Source: Eleginops maclovinus
Lineage: Eukaryota > Chordata > Actinopteri > Perciformes > Eleginopidae
Direction of reading: 5' to 3'
DNA: 64,000 bases
NCBI RefSeq assembly: GCF_036324505.1
Contig: NC_086365.1
Location: forward strand, 7,374,655 to 7,438,654
The notes under the pieces were generated by a model, which saw only the letters and a program-made list of their open reading frames with translations, did no database searches and had not been told where the DNA came from. Shown here in pieces: positions 45,001 to 58,310 of the stretch (position 1 is its first letter; each line of letters starts with the position of its first letter). The position numbers were made by a program, and so were the translations under genes.

Positions 45001-48000
45001 TATAAAGACATTTCTCGCACAACCATATGGTGGTGCAATTAGGATTCATCCTCTGGGACCATGAATGTCTATACAAAGTTTCATCCATCTAGAGTTATCA
45101 TCTGCTAGGTCTATGGCTATTTTAAAACCCCATGATGAGCTTCATAGCCTAGTGAATCTTTGACAGTCCATTTGGGTGGGAACTCCAACCAATCCAGTGC
45201 CTGCATGGGATGCTCTTGATTCTTGGCTTTTCAATCTTATTCTTTCATGAACCCTAAGTTCGCTTTACTCTCTGACCATCTTTGTTGATCGCTTAAACCC
45301 AATCGGTGATTTGTGGTGCTGAGTAGACTTTATCTCCTTTGCAAATAACACCTGCTACAGTCATCAGCACCCAAACATGGTTCGGACATAGCTTCTTGTT
45401 ACAAGACAGCTGAAGATTTGATGGCTCTGCCTTGCCTCAGTTGGTCGGATGATCATGGTACCAAAATTGTTGGACAATTCCACAAAACCCAAGGTTATGT
45501 TAAGGGACTTTTTTTTCCAATGTCAACAGTTTAAAAGATGTTTGATTTCTGTATACAGTTTGTATGGTGAAGGGTAGGGAAAGACTCTGGCCGTGGTAAA
45601 AACATGAATTGCATGTCTGTAACTTGACACAAATTTTGAAGAAGGTGCTTAACGATTATCCACCAGCCCAACCTCCCTGCATGTGCCTACGTAAATAGGC
45701 CACCACTTTCTGCTTTAGAACTGCATATTGGATTAGATGTACACTACATTTAAGCCAAATATATCGGGAATTCCAAGGTATACAGGCTTGTCACTGCAAA
45801 GCCAAGTATATTATATTGGTTGATTTGGTTACACAATTCATGTCCAATGTAAACTGATAGTTGAGAAGTAGTGCTCTCTATATGTAGCTAGACGTAAAAT
45901 AAAAGTCTGGGATTATGAATGGGTTCCATTACAGTTTTTGTGTCCAGTCAAAATCCAACACTAACCTTATAAAACGGTTGAGTAGACCATTCTAAAAAAT
46001 CCTGTAGTTTATCCAGAATCATCCAATATCAACAAATTGTCTTGTGAGGATGTGACACCATGCACCTTGCTGCTGCACCCCACCATGCCACAGCCTCATT
46101 CCTCCACCCCTGCATGCAGCTTTTCCAGGACCAGTCAACATCGTTTTCTGCATCAGGCTCTTTGTGCAGTGTTTGCCAGAGAGTTTGTTGGAGAGCTACC
46201 AAGCTGCTGCAAAGCTGCGAGTCTTGTTCATCCAGATGCTGCTGGCAACCCCTGCATGCTGTGAAGTGGTCATGACAGCCTGCTCCATTGCCAGATTTCT
46301 GCCAGTTAAGACTTTTTGGTCTGTGGATTCCCTCTGCTTCAGCATTTCACTTGCGTATATGACCATGTTCTCTTCATTGTAAGCTGAGAGACGGTGGAAG
46401 ATCATGGACTGTTTGATCAAAGAGAGGGTTTCCTTAGATCATGCGTCACATTTAGCATCTTTGTGTTGCAAGGGTTTGAAACCTGTCATTCTCTTCTTAG
46501 ATGGATTGCAATACAATTTTGGTCAATCTTTTCTTGCTCACTGGTAAATCCCATGTTAATGATTCAAATCTCAGTTTGAAGGTTTGTAAAATGTTCCAAA
46601 ATGTGTCTGCAGCTGTAGCGTAAAGCTGATGAAATGTTTGTCGAGGTATGAGAGTGTTCAGAGATTGGATGATGTGAGAATGTGACAACGTGTTGGCTAC
46701 TGCTGAGTTTGACTACAGCCTTTGTAAATGTTTCTCACAGGCTATAGAAGTGTAGCAGTACTGTCCGTATTCATCTCAAGAGAAAGTGTTGAATGGAGGC
46801 CAATGTAACTCATGAATCCTTCTGTAGGATAGACTTCTTAAACAGGAACAGACCTTTTTGTGGTGCATAGAATATATTTGTCTTTGCCGCATTACCTTAC
46901 ACTGTGCAGTCACTGAACTGCACAGTGTCCATCTATCAATGCCACATTTTCCTGTGTTGAAAAAGAGGTGTATTTCACGAACACTCCATCCTTTTTCTGA
47001 AAAGACTATGAGGTTTGAGCAGCAGGGTGCTGTGCCTTGGAAAATATGCAGCTCCCTGTCTTCTTCTGTTTCTCTCGCTCTATCATATTCTCTCTGTCAT
47101 TCCTTTTTCTCTCTCTCGGTCGCCACAGTGGCTGTTGGAGTAAAAATATCTGGAGAAACCATTTGTCGTCTATGGGACCCGGCAGCGTAACAGCTTGGCC
47201 AACGGAGGCATACTCCTTTCCCTGAACTCTTCCCCTCCAGTCTGACCGTGTTGAACTTGGCAGCCGTCTGATTGATAATGTGTCCAGAGACAGTGTTGCA
47301 ACGACAGTGGGCTTTCTGTGCTGAGAGTGCTGTTGCCAATCCACCTTACACATGCTACCAGTAAAAGAGCACGCTTGCATTTAGAGACTGCAGCTTTCCA
47401 ACCCTGACAGAAATGCTAAATACTAGTTGGTGGAAATTCTTTTTCTTTTTTTTGTACGTAATGAAACAAACTGCGGTCTATGAAACTGAAAAAAACCCAC
47501 AACCGTAGTCAGTTTTTCCAATTATTAGCCTGACCTAGAAATCCTCAGTTGTCTTTGTAATGCTTTAGCAGGCAGGACCTTGGGATTATTTCACTTCAAA
47601 GTTCATTCCATGAATTAGATCTGTTATGAGATTTTTTTGGCTCAAGTATGAGGGCTAAGTGGCTCCCAGTCCTAAATCACTTCATATTTTATCAGTTCTT
47701 GCTAAAATATTCACATTTATTCTAGAGTGAACATGAGATACATAATCTTGTTTTCTGTGAAATTATTGATGCTCAAACTCTCTTGAATTAGGACCATATA
47801 GAATAATCTATCAAGTTGGGTCAAGAGGTCATTTTTGATAAAAACAGTTCGGCCAAATATCAACTCTGGTGAAACCATTTTAGGTGTTTTGGCTTGTACT
47901 GATGGCATGTGAGTTGAAAGTGGAAAAGAAAAGGAAAATTGCCTTTAGCAGCCATTGATGAGACTTCCTCTTTGCTGTTTGTCCCTGTCAATTTTTATTC

Positions 48001-51000
48001 AAAGCCACCGGAGCTGGTGGGAGCTAGAATTTGCAAACAGCACGTCACTTGCGTGCATGCACACATGCACACACTCAAACACACACATAGCTAGGTCTTG
48101 TCCCTTAGCAGCAGGGGATTATGTGGATTACAGGATGATCAGGACACCCCCTCCCTCCCCTCCATAGTTCTACACTGGAACTGAACACACGGCGGAAGGC
48201 TCTGAGATCTGAAGAAAGACCTCCTGTGTCCTCTCCATTATGAGCAAAGGTGTCCTTTTCCCATTAAGACCTGATCTAAAAATCTCAGACCCTTCAGTGA
48301 ATTACTACTCGGCGGAACAAAGAGGCGTCTCATGAAAAGAACAGGCAGGCGCCCTCCAGACTTAGATCTGTACATTAGCTGAAGTTGAGACCCGAGGGAT
48401 TTGAGGACACTCAGACCAAACAGTACTATACCTTTGAAACCCATCATCAGTTTAATCCCACCACATATTGTAGGACATTGACAAAGAAACCCAGGACGTA
48501 TCTAGTTGCATGAGTGCAGAGATCACCAAGGTTCATGATTGATTTCCTGGACCTCTCTGGCATTCTTTCTTCTTAACTTTAGGTGGTCTCAATCATTTTG
48601 TTCTGTTTACTGTTCCTGTTACCAAACCACAGAATCCTGCCCACTATTAATCCAACACGCCCTTATACTAAAACGATAGGATTGCCAATGATTCTAAATA
48701 TTGTACATGTTAGCAATGGTGTGCAGATCTTTTGATTTTGGTTCTCAGTCAGGAGAACTGTTCCCCCCCTAACTCCTGCTTTATTCATTGAAATTAGGTT
48801 TAAGACCCCCATGCATTTTTTGACCCTGTCCAATCTCTTAGTCACAAACTTCACCCATTCATTAATCCTAAATGATGTCTTGTAATAAATCCATTTTGAT
48901 CTATATTTATAAGGCTGTGACCAGTGCCTTTGAATAACATTCTAGTGGCCCATTAGTGTGAGGAACGCTTCACTCATTCCATAAACTCTTTGTGGTACTA
49001 GTGATAAAGAGGTAGTTTCCAGTACTGTAGCAGCACTTAGTCCCTTCCCCGCTGTAAACTGCTTGACACTGCGCAGGAAGAGCAGTGCACAGGCTCCAAG
49101 AACCCACTGGTTTTTATTGACCATGACAAAGCTGTAAAACTCAGATGCTTTCTGTGCCGCTCTGGAATGGGGGAATCCAGCCATCTCTCTCCAGTGCCGC
49201 TCCTTAGAGGAATGAACACTATGTTTGCTGAGGCTGTCAAACACTGAAGCATAAGATGTGAGATGGAGCAGTGGAGTGGCATCAGATGAAACACTTAGTC
49301 TACACTAAATTTGACAGTTAGGTTTCTGTTAAAAGGCTACTGGCATTCCACTTCAAAGACAAACTCTTTATAGTATTTAGCATTTTGAAGCTGGTTCTGA
49401 AAAGTTATTAGCCTTCTCATATGGATGACGGTTGTAGACTCTCAGTGAATACAATTTATTCTAAATGCAACTAAGACTTGCACAAAACCAAACAAAAAAT
49501 GTAAATAACATAAAAAAAGATCTACTATACTTTAAAAAAAAAACACTACTGGAGCATCAAACAGTATTCATAAAACATCCTTATTCATTTTTAATGGAAA
49601 ATCCATCACAAAAAGTGCAGCGTCCAGCATCTTCTTTTTTCCTGACTCAACTTTTGCCACAGTACAATATAACATCATCTGCATACTGTAGGTGCTGCGT
49701 GGATCATTGAAAAACATGTCATGACAGAGGATGGAATCTTTGTCACCATGTTGACTCTTCACAGTGTTAAAATAAGAAGCACTGTGTACAGTGGGTTGGA
49801 TTATGACAAGCTTTCAAACTCAAACATGTGTCACTCCAACAGACATTTCTGGAGTGTATTGCATCATCTCATCAGTATTCAAAGCAGCTCGCCCCTACAA
49901 TGCAGACCCTTGAGTACTCCCATTTAGTAATGCACTTCTATAACACTGTTGGACTCTTCATTCCATGTTCCAAGCCTCACGTTACAACTTCTGGTGGTGC
50001 TTTATAACTTTGAAGATGTACAGAAATAGTGCAGAACAGAACTGACTCTTTACGTAATGCTGCATATGGTTCGCAAGGGTAAAGTACGTTTGCCTTTTTC
50101 CCCTTACAACAAGTAAAGAGTACAGAAATCCACTAACTTCACTCTGCCTCGTCATGATGGCCTAAATGCTGACACACGCTTTCTAATCCGACCCGAAACC
50201 CTCCCACGCCAACGTGCGTGAGTCCCTCATCCAGAGTCCATTTCAAACAGCAGGGGGTCGCGAGGCGGGAATCACTGGCAGAAATGTTGCTTACCCTTAT
50301 TTGTTTTACAACAGTCACAGCCACAACCCTTTTTATGAGGGATTACAGCTGCTATCCATGCCATTGAAGCATTTAAAACCTTCCAAAGCTTTTAGACCTT
50401 ATTATTATATGCATGATTTTCCCAAACCTGCCCCAGCTGATGATCCTACATGTCACAACCAGTGCCAGCTGATTTTTCTCTCCCTTCCAGCTGTTTGTGC
50501 AGCAGGGTTGCAAGCTATTTCATGAATAATAGCGGATGTTAATTTGTAAGGCTTTATTGGGAGGAATTGCAAAAACAGGCCAGGCAACAAGGCATGGCCC
50601 CTCTTTTGGCTTTCAGCAGATATTATATAATCGTTAGCCAGGGCTCATGTTTCTCTCTTTCTGAATCAGGTGTTAATATGTAACATACAAAGAAAAAACT
50701 GCAGGGAAAAAGAAATAATAAGTGGAATACCTGGGATAGTCAAAAGCTGAATACGATTTTTTTCATTTAATCCATCCCTTTTGGCAATTTGAGATCTGGG
50801 TGATTCTGGTTCTTCCTGTTCCCTAAATAATGCAGGTGCACAATGTATTTTTAGCATCATTCCACCTGATGTGCAACATGAAAGACTCCCCCCCACCCAC
50901 TTTCACTCCCTCTCATTCACACCTCCATGACCTTCCACTCTGCTTTGTGTCTGGGGGTCCGAGGAGAAAGATGCTTCTGTTTCTGAATGAAAGCTTCTCT

Positions 51001-54000
51001 CTGTCCAGAACAACATTGTTAGGACAAGGCAGACAGAGAGCAGGAGTTAATGCACTTTGTCAGCACTGGCAGGCTTCTGAGCCAAGAGCTATTAAATCTG
51101 AGAGGGAAAGGCATTTCCTCCTTGTAAATGCCATATTAAATTATTATTATTTTATTTGGTAACAGAGAAAAAAGCCCATCAGGGCTATATTGCTCAAGGT
51201 GAAAAGGGAATTGTTAATGGAGAGTCTGCGTTTTTCCAAAGGCCACCAACAGAGGGGCGGTTTTGGGGGGTAAGGGAGTTGAAAGAGGAAGTGAATATTT
51301 GCGTCATAGTAACTTGATGTGGCCACTCATATGTGATCATATAGAATATCACACCATTAAATAATGTTTTATACATTTTTTCAGTGATAAAAAAATAAAA
51401 CATTTCCACCCATCTCCAACCTTGTACACACGCTGCATCATGCCACCGTCTTTGCACCCATTTTCTACCAGAGGGGCTCCAGGGGGCTCAGGCTTCTGCC
51501 AAATAAAAATGTGAATGAACAGTGGGGCATAGCCAATTGGGTGGGGCCTCAAAGACTGCCTGCCGGTTTCTGCAGGTTGATCAGACCCAGAGGGCCTGTG
51601 GTTTGGCCCTGCTGGAGGGGCCTCTGTGTAAAACATACCTGGGCCAAAATGGCTGAGCGTGATTTTCTCAACAGTTGGGTGACTGCGGCCCCTTTTTTAC
51701 AGGGAAGCAGCTGCCAAAAAAGTGTCCATAGTGTGCAATGTGATACACTGTAAACTAGACGTGGAAGAAGTCCATGTCATTAAGGCTGTTCATTCATCAG
51801 AGGAATCAGACCCTGACCTGGCCATTATCACTGCTTTATTACCAGCATAGGGTTCTGCCACTAGTCACAATTAGTTTGATTGAATCTGCTTACCGTGATA
51901 AAGCAATGTATCTTAAGTTGATCTCTAAAACCCCTACGTAACTGTTGCCTGTTAAACTTTCTGTCAAGGTGAGATTTACCACACACTTTTTTTAGTACAT
52001 TTAGAAACAATGAGTTCTTGACTTCAGCAAAAGCAAAACTTCAGACAAACAGGTTTTCAGTCCAATCGATCATGCATCTTTACATTGGGGTTTTGTAATA
52101 ATGGGCCATCAGAACAGTGGGCAGTTTCCGTCATCACCAGCTTTGTATTTACTCAAAACTAATTTACTTTGTCTCTTTCTGCTGTTTCTGTTAACCAGGT
52201 AAACCAACAGGCTATGGCCCCAATGCACGGCGGTCACGCGGCATTGTGGACGAGTGCTGCTTCCAAAGCTGTGAGCTGCGGCGCCTGGAGATGTACTGTG
52301 CACCTGTCAAGCCTAAGAAGTCTGCCCGCTCTGTGCGTGCACAGCGCCACACAGACCTGCCCAGAGCACCTAAGGTTAGTACCGCAGGGCACAAAGTGGA
52401 CAAGGGCACAGAGCGTAGGACAGCACAGCAGCCAGACAAGACAAAAAACAAGAAGGTGAGCACAGCACCAAACTGTACTCTGTAAAAAATGTACTTTCAG
52501 GAAATGTGTAAGAAAAAGAAAATATCAATGTTTTGTTCTATCGGAGCATGCATACCTGATATCATGTGATGTTAAAGAATTAGTTTTCTTGCTAAGAGTA
52601 AGATGAAGATTGATACCACTCTTATATCCAATCTAATAGATTTATTCAACATTTTTTTTAAAAGTAACACAACCCAACAGGTGTATAAAACTTGGATAAA
52701 TGAAACATTTTAATTGTTACATTCTTTCATTAAATGGATAAACAAACCAGCAAACCTTTGTTAATAATTAGTGAGATTTAGGTCTTGTTTCCTTGTCTTT
52801 GGTCAGTACAAGGCTAGCCAAAGCTCACAAATGAAAAGTGGAAAAAATGCCGTGCACTTTCTCATATAGCCTACTAAGGCTAGCTGTTTCCAGTCATTAT
52901 GCTAAGCTAAGCTAATTAGCTGAAGGCTGTAGTTACAGTGTTTATTCAGCTTTAAATTGGAGTGGTCTCAAACTTCTTATCTAATTCAGTTACTTTAATT
53001 AAAGACACATTAATACATCTGATCTAAATGGCTTCCTTTTCCTTCCACAGAGACCTTTACCTGGACATAGTCATTCATCCTTCAAGGTATGCATGTTGAT
53101 AGCTACCTTTTTTTGTACATGTCTTTTTTTTAGATCTCTGTTCTGAAATCTTTATCTCTTGGCCCGAGAAAGACAAAGTGAGATCTAAATGCAGACTCTG
53201 TTTCATCCTCGAGTTGCAAACCAGCAGGAGAGTGTGATCCTTTTAAGATTCGACTCTGCTTTTTGCCCTTCTCTCAAAAAAGAAAACCATTAGCAAGAGA
53301 CAGAACTAAGTGTTTTTTGTGGTAGACCCAGTAGCACTCCCGCTCCCCAGGCAGAATTTCCACTCTGCTGCTGTACATTATGTGCTGAAATTCTGGCATC
53401 TCACCATAAACAGACTGACACATGCATGGTCCAGATATGAAGCCTATCACGTTCAGTGCATGTCTGTGTGCAGTGGCTTTCAAATCACTCATCTCTTTGT
53501 TAATCTGTTCATTGTGCTGAATTATAAACAGAGGTAGAGCTGTATGAATCATCAAGTCAAACTGAAATGTGAATTCCCCTCACATTTTACTTTTCCATCG
53601 AATAAAAATGTTTTTTTGGACATGTAAAAATGGGTACTAGCCGTTATTCTCATGGCCCATTATTCTAATGGCCATTTATTTGAATAGCCCAATAATCGGG
53701 AAAATGCCCCATTGGACTTAAAAACATTTGATCCAACATCTTGTTATCCTTATGGCAAACTCCTTTTGCTTCGAAGGCCCATTGTTAAAAAGTTCCCGAC
53801 TTTAGGAAAGTACTTACCTCTGTGAGCAACTTTTGTTTTCCCCATCCAAAGCATGTAGAAATCCTACATCTGTCCCAAAGCCTGCTCACTTTATCCTGTC
53901 TCTACGGTGTCCTTGTTCAATGTCTAAAATGAGTTTCTCTTTCATCACAGGAAGTGCATCAGAAGAACTCAAGTCGAGGCAACACGGGGGGCAGAAATTA

Positions 54001-54010
54001 CAGAATGTAG
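42051..54010 (+). CDS. igf1: igf1: insulin-like growth factor I, complete, five coding exons
   Basis: Seen: exons 42051-42098, 43406-43565, 52199-52455, 53051-53086 and 53951-54010 give 186 residues. Residues 1-44 form the long fish-type leader ([16 protein letters not shown], then a hydrophobic core). The 68-residue mature hormone starts [20 protein letters not shown] and carries B, C ([14 protein letters not shown] region), A ([20 protein letters not shown]) and D (APVKPKKSA) domains with all six cysteines. The E domain starts [16 protein letters not shown]. Known of the family: secreted ligand of the IGF1 receptor, made mainly in liver under growth-hormone control and locally in many tissues. 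The exon 3 internal donor and the 36-base exon 4 reproduce the salmonid Ea-1 to Ea-4 splice system; the full join is Ea-4-like. igf2 and igf3 are excluded by the leader, the D domain and the C-terminal '[13 protein letters not shown]'. Confidence 0.98.
42099..43405 (+). other. igf1 intron 1
   Basis: 1.3 kb. No alternative leader exon of the mammalian exon-2 type is recognisable. A 'ttgagcaaggcactgg' near 43227 resembles a SINE core but lacks the rest. Confidence 0.75.
43406..43565 (+). CDS. igf1: igf1 exon 2: signal peptide core and B domain
   Basis: Reads [20 protein letters not shown], then LTPTPTGA, then the B domain to GERGFYFS split at A|GT. Acceptor 'gtgctgcag', donor GTAAGT. The internal Met gives the shorter signal peptide seen in some IGF1 forms. 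Confidence 0.98.
43566..52198 (+). other. igf1 intron 2
   Basis: 8.6 kb. A dispersed repeat lies at about 44990-45120. Stretches such as 46030-46690 have short ORFs on both strands but no recognisable protein. No exon, RNA gene or complete transposon seen. Confidence 0.75.
44990..45120. repeat. teleost dispersed repeat
   Basis: Includes 'taggattcatcctctggga', 'ccatgaatgtctatacaaag', 'tttcatccatct', which I recognise as a common percomorph repeat. Boundaries approximate. Confidence 0.6.
52199..52455 (+). CDS. igf1: igf1 exon 3: C, A, D domains and E domain, with an internal alternative donor
   Basis: Reads [20 protein letters not shown] onward. An internal GTTAGT donor at 52375 falls exactly after 'RAPK'; using it removes a 27-residue segment that starts VSTAGHK and ends KNKK. 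The full exon ends at donor GTGAGC in phase 0. Confidence 0.97.
52375..52380 (+). promoter_or_regulatory. igf1: alternative 5' splice site inside igf1 exon 3
   Basis: AAG|GTTAGT at the codon boundary after 'RAPK'. Its use keeps phase 0, so either exon 4 or exon 5 can follow without a frame change. Confidence 0.75.
52456..53050 (+). other. igf1 intron 3
   Basis: 595 bases, largely filled by a MITE copy (52573-53006). Confidence 0.8.
52573..53006. mobile_element. foldback MITE copy (AGCTTAGC family)
   Basis: Left end 'ttttcttgctaagagtaag', 'atgaagattgataccactc'; right part 'gctgtttccagtcattatgc', 'taagctaagctaattagc', 'tgaaggctgtag'. Same order as at 14905-15426, with a diverged interior. Confidence 0.7.
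53051..53086 (+). CDS. igf1: igf1 exon 4, 36-base cassette exon
   Basis: Twelve codons, [12 protein letters not shown]. Acceptor 'ccttccacag', donor GTATGC. Phase 0 on both sides, so it can be skipped; corresponds to the 12-residue segment that distinguishes salmonid Ea isoforms. Confidence 0.95.
53087..53950 (+). other. igf1 intron 4
   Basis: 864 bases; no recognisable element. Confidence 0.8.
53951..54010 (+). CDS. igf1: igf1 exon 5 coding part, C-terminus of the E domain
   Basis: Nineteen codons, [19 protein letters not shown], then TAG. Acceptor 'ttcatcacag'. Confidence 0.97.
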   Translation, partial: EVHQKNSSRGNTGGRNYRM

Positions 54011-55472
54011 GGAAGAAGCGAATGGACAAATGCCCAGCTGCTTGGGAAGAGAGAAGGGAGTGGCCTTACCTGGTACCCCTGTGGAATGGTTCACTGTAAA
54101 ACTAAACAGAAAGGATGCTAACAGAGGTCCAAAAAGCTCTTCAAAATGATTAAAACCTGAAAGCTAAGTGGTGTTTGAAGGTTTGATGAGGAATCTTGTG
54201 ATTATTTTATACACTGCACCATTCCATATCGGGAGGAATTCTTTGTTAATGCAATGTAAAAGACTAGTTTAGCTGCTGAGACACAAACAAGAGCTTATTA
54301 TATCTCCATGTGTTGGCTGCAGCATCCCCCTGGCTTCAGAAAAGGTTGGAATGGATCTTAGCATTAGCCAATCAGAGAGCAGCAGGCTGTGCTTATGAAT
54401 GAGTTGTCCATCCTGTCCCCTGAACTTAACAGGTGTGAATTCTTTCAGTCTGAGAGAGTGGATTCATTCACTCCTTTGGTTTCACAGGACACTTTATCAC
54501 CGGTCATAACAGTTACTATCCCAGTCAACATCTGATTATCTTACCGTCAGAGTTTTTATGCACCATGACATTTTTTCAATAAGTTAAATCAAGGTTTTCT
54601 ATAGGACAAAGACCAGGTGGTTTACTTTTAACATTTGTTGTAGTAATATTAGCTGGGGCCAAATTTAAATCCCTTATTCTTATAGTCTAGCAGAGTTCTT
54701 CTGTCAAGGTTAAAGGTTTGAGTCTAATCCAAATCCCAAATGGAGAGTAATTATAGGCTGAAAGTAAAAAAAAAAAGAAAAAAGATTTGCCTGACTTTTA
54801 AAAAACCCAGAAAAGTATTAACCTGAAGATAAATTGAAATACAGTGTATTGGCTATTCATTAAATGGTGCTTGTCTGGTTTTAGAATGGGTCGTTCACTG
54901 GACTCAAAGTGCATTTGGCATACGTCAATGGAATACGTCAAATACCGATAATCAGGCAAAAATGTTTGTTGTGGCCAAATCAATTTTTTTTGTCACCAAT
55001 CCAGTCCCTGAGTGAAGGCCTGGGTTCAAGGTTAAGCGCAAGTCATAGAAGTTTAGTCACGGCAAGTCAACAAGCTTTTAAAGAAAAGAGTAGAACATTT
55101 TTACTGGAACAATATTTTCCAAAATCTGTCAACACCTGCGTTTGAAGCAAAAGAAGGTTAAGTTCGTCCAACAGGGACAAAGATGGGAAGTTTAACGATC
55201 GATCTTGGGCTGATACATTCTGTTAGTTTCGATAGGGCGAGGAACTTGATACTTCAGTTGTCACTTGGACTGCATCACCTGCCATTACGGCTTGAGACCA
55301 ACAAAACTCCACAGCATCTGTTGTAAAGTCCACATGAAAAAACAATTATGTTAATATTGCGAAATCAAAATGAGAAGTCTTCCTGGAGATATGAGATATG
55401 ATACACATATAACAAGAAAACTGACAAAGCCCACACAGAGTAAATTAGAGTTGTGTAACTTTGAGCAAGGGT

Positions 55473-55813
<341 letters not shown>

Positions 55814-56027
55814 GTTTCATGATAAGCCAGTTCTAAGAAGTCCTTGCATGAGGACGGACCATCCCGGCTGTTTGCTCAAGCCTCCATGCAGGTTTAAAGT
55901 CATTTATTGCACAAACCGCCCAAGACATCTCATCTCTGCCTCCTCTGCCTGTGTATAATCAAACAGTACTCCCATTTATGTTATACCTATGCATTGCTAT
56001 CATTCATTGTACATGATAGTTTCATAT

Positions 56028-56033
56028 AATAAA
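56028..56033 (+). promoter_or_regulatory. candidate igf1 poly(A) signal
   Basis: AATAAA in 'catataataaaactg', 2.0 kb after the igf1 stop. Further AATAAA copies near 57545 and 57718 are alternatives. Confidence 0.4.
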
Positions 56034-56719
56034 ACTGTATTAAGAATCCTATCCACTGTATAATGGTGCTATTTTGTAGTTTGTTACTTGCAAGAGATGG
56101 CTAAGTCGGACAGATGGCAGGGCTTACATTGGAGGTCTTCCCTTTTGCACAGCCTTGTGGCCACCATTTTAATAGTGTTTTTATTTGTAAGCTGTTTAAA
56201 TAAGGTAGTAGTGTAAGCGAGTAAATGTATCTGTGTGAAATCTGTGAATGCATGGAGAAAAAAAAAAAGACAAGAAAATACCATGTTGTGGTCCCAAGAA
56301 GGCAAAATGCTATTTTTTCTACTGTTTTTGAATTATTTTCTCAATATAGATCCCTTATGCCAAATAACTTGACAAAAGTACTGTGAACTGTGATTCTTCC
56401 AATTGTATTGAGATTGATAAAAGTCATGGTGTGCTTTTGTCTGTCCTAAGATGTGTGTGTACATGCACCTCACTGGAAGCCAAGGTATTGATTATTAAAA
56501 ACACTTACCGCTAGACCACACTACTTTTGCTGAACAGCGGCCACTGTGGCTACAAGTTGTAATTATGAAATAATGCAAATTAAACTTGCCTCTGTTTCCC
56601 AAGATCTTCCTGAGTCCGACACCATTATGTTTTCCTGTGGCACGCTAACCTGTAGTGTATCAAGAGCACAATTAGAGAAGAGCTATAAGGTCAGCCAATT
56701 TAATTATTAGTATTGTCTA

Positions 56720-57075
56720 GCTTAAAAAAAATATTTTGACATTTTGGGAAGTGTTCTTTCTTGCTGAGAGTAAAATGAGAAGTCCAGATTCTTCTGTTTA
56801 ACACAAGATTTCAGCTAGCAGCCGGTTAGCTTTGCTAAGCACAAAGATTGGAAACAGGAGGATCATCTAGTGTGGCTTTGTAGAAAATAAAATACGCCAA
56901 ATTGTGTCATTTTTACACCTCAGTGGTTTTCTTACAGATTTAACAACCACATTTGTATATTAGTATGTACCTTTGAGGGTTATTGGTGGGCAACAGAGCG
57001 GTTTCCCGCTTCTTTCCTTCTTTATGCCAAACAAAGCTAACCAGCTTCTAGATGTAGCTTGATATTGGGTGTTCT
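56720..57075. mobile_element. foldback MITE copy (AGCTTAGC family)
   Basis: Left end 'gacattttgggaagtg', 'ttctttcttgctgagag', 'taaaatgagaagtccag'; then 'gccggttagctttgctaag', 'attggaaacagga'; right arm 'ccaaacaaagctaacc', 'agcttctagatgtagc'. Confidence 0.7.
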
Positions 57076-57789
57076 AAAACACGGAAATGATTAAGCATCT
57101 TTGCTAAAACATCTTAATATCAGCTAAATGAAAACATATTTTCAACGATCAATGTGAAAAAGTCTGTTTTTATCTGTTTTATCAGCTAGTTTACTTTAGT
57201 TCTTTAATTCTTTACAAATGATATAATCGACATGGCAGCTTAAATGTTAAATAAGTTGTTTTTAAGAGAAATTCTGTTTCTCCAAGATTTTCAGATATAA
57301 AGTACAAACCAAAGACTTTTTAATAAGAACAAAGCCTCGGTCAGCATTATTATGCCATGAACCAAATAGTTAAATATCAATTGACGCATGAAGTGCACTG
57401 CAGCTGCAATACTCCCTGCAAAAGCTAGTCTCTGGTACCTGAAATATAGCTTATCATGTCATAAATAGCAAGGTTAGCCCGACAAAAGTCCTTCTGTGTG
57501 TCTGATATATTTAAAGAAAGCTGACCTGTGTGAAATAATGATCAATAAAGCCTAAAAAGTGGGACTGAAAAATCCACTACTCTTTGAGGTGTCCAGAAAA
57601 CATAATTTCATGAAGCTCACTGTCCAAGAAAACTGTTTAATTAGAGTGCTGTTATTTTTGGTGCTCTATTGCCTTCTGTAGAAAAAAATACTGACAAATT
57701 GTTCACCATTCCTGCTGAATAAACCACTTGTCAACATCACAGAAATGCCTGGAGAGTTTTTTTTTAATGCAGCATGAACATACAATACA

Positions 57790-58310
57790 TATTTTCTGAT
57801 TTATAAGGGGGAAATGTCTGAAATTTCCCATTGAATCAAGTATTCAGGCCCTTTGCAATGACACAGGTGCCTCACATTTACCTTGATTGGATTCCACCTG
57901 TGGTGAGTTCAACTGATTAGACATTGTTTGGAAAGGCACACACCTGTTTATATAAAGGCCTCACATCTGACCTGCTGGGCCTAAAGACAGGATTGTGTCA
58001 AGGCACAGATCTATAGGAAAGGCTATATGAAAAATGTTATTTCAGAGCACAGTAGCTTCCTAAAGAGTTGTCCATAAGCCAAAACTCAACATGAGGGGGT
58101 GAAGGGCCTTGTTAAGGTATGTGACCAAGAAATGAACTTTAACTGAGCTTCAGAGCTCCTTTAGCTTGTTGCTTTATACCCCAGAAAAAAATCTGTCAGG
58201 GTATTGAGCTGAGATTGATGAGGTGGGAAATTAATTTAAAGGGCTTTAGTGTAAGGCTAAAACCTAACAAAATGTGAAAAGGTTCAGGTCTTCGTGACTG
58301 CAGTGCACAC
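57790..58310 (+). mobile_element. Tc1/mariner-like transposon remnant, internally deleted
   Basis: The 5' part matches the fish Tc1-like leader: 'aagtattcaggccctttgc', 'attggattccacctgtgg', 'ttggaaaggcacacacctg', 'tttatataaagg', then the start of a transposase-like frame 'agacaggattgtgtcaagg' and 'gaagggccttgttaagg'. After about 58165 it jumps to a 3' end like 'taaaacctaacaaaatgtg'. Most of the transposase is gone and the rest is not open, so the element is dead. Confidence 0.75.

Noticed and set aside
46030..46690. Cluster of short ORFs on both strands in igf1 intron 2, considered as a decayed transposon or nested gene
   Set aside because: Frames are interrupted and I recognise no domain. 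Possible old repeat, but not supportable.
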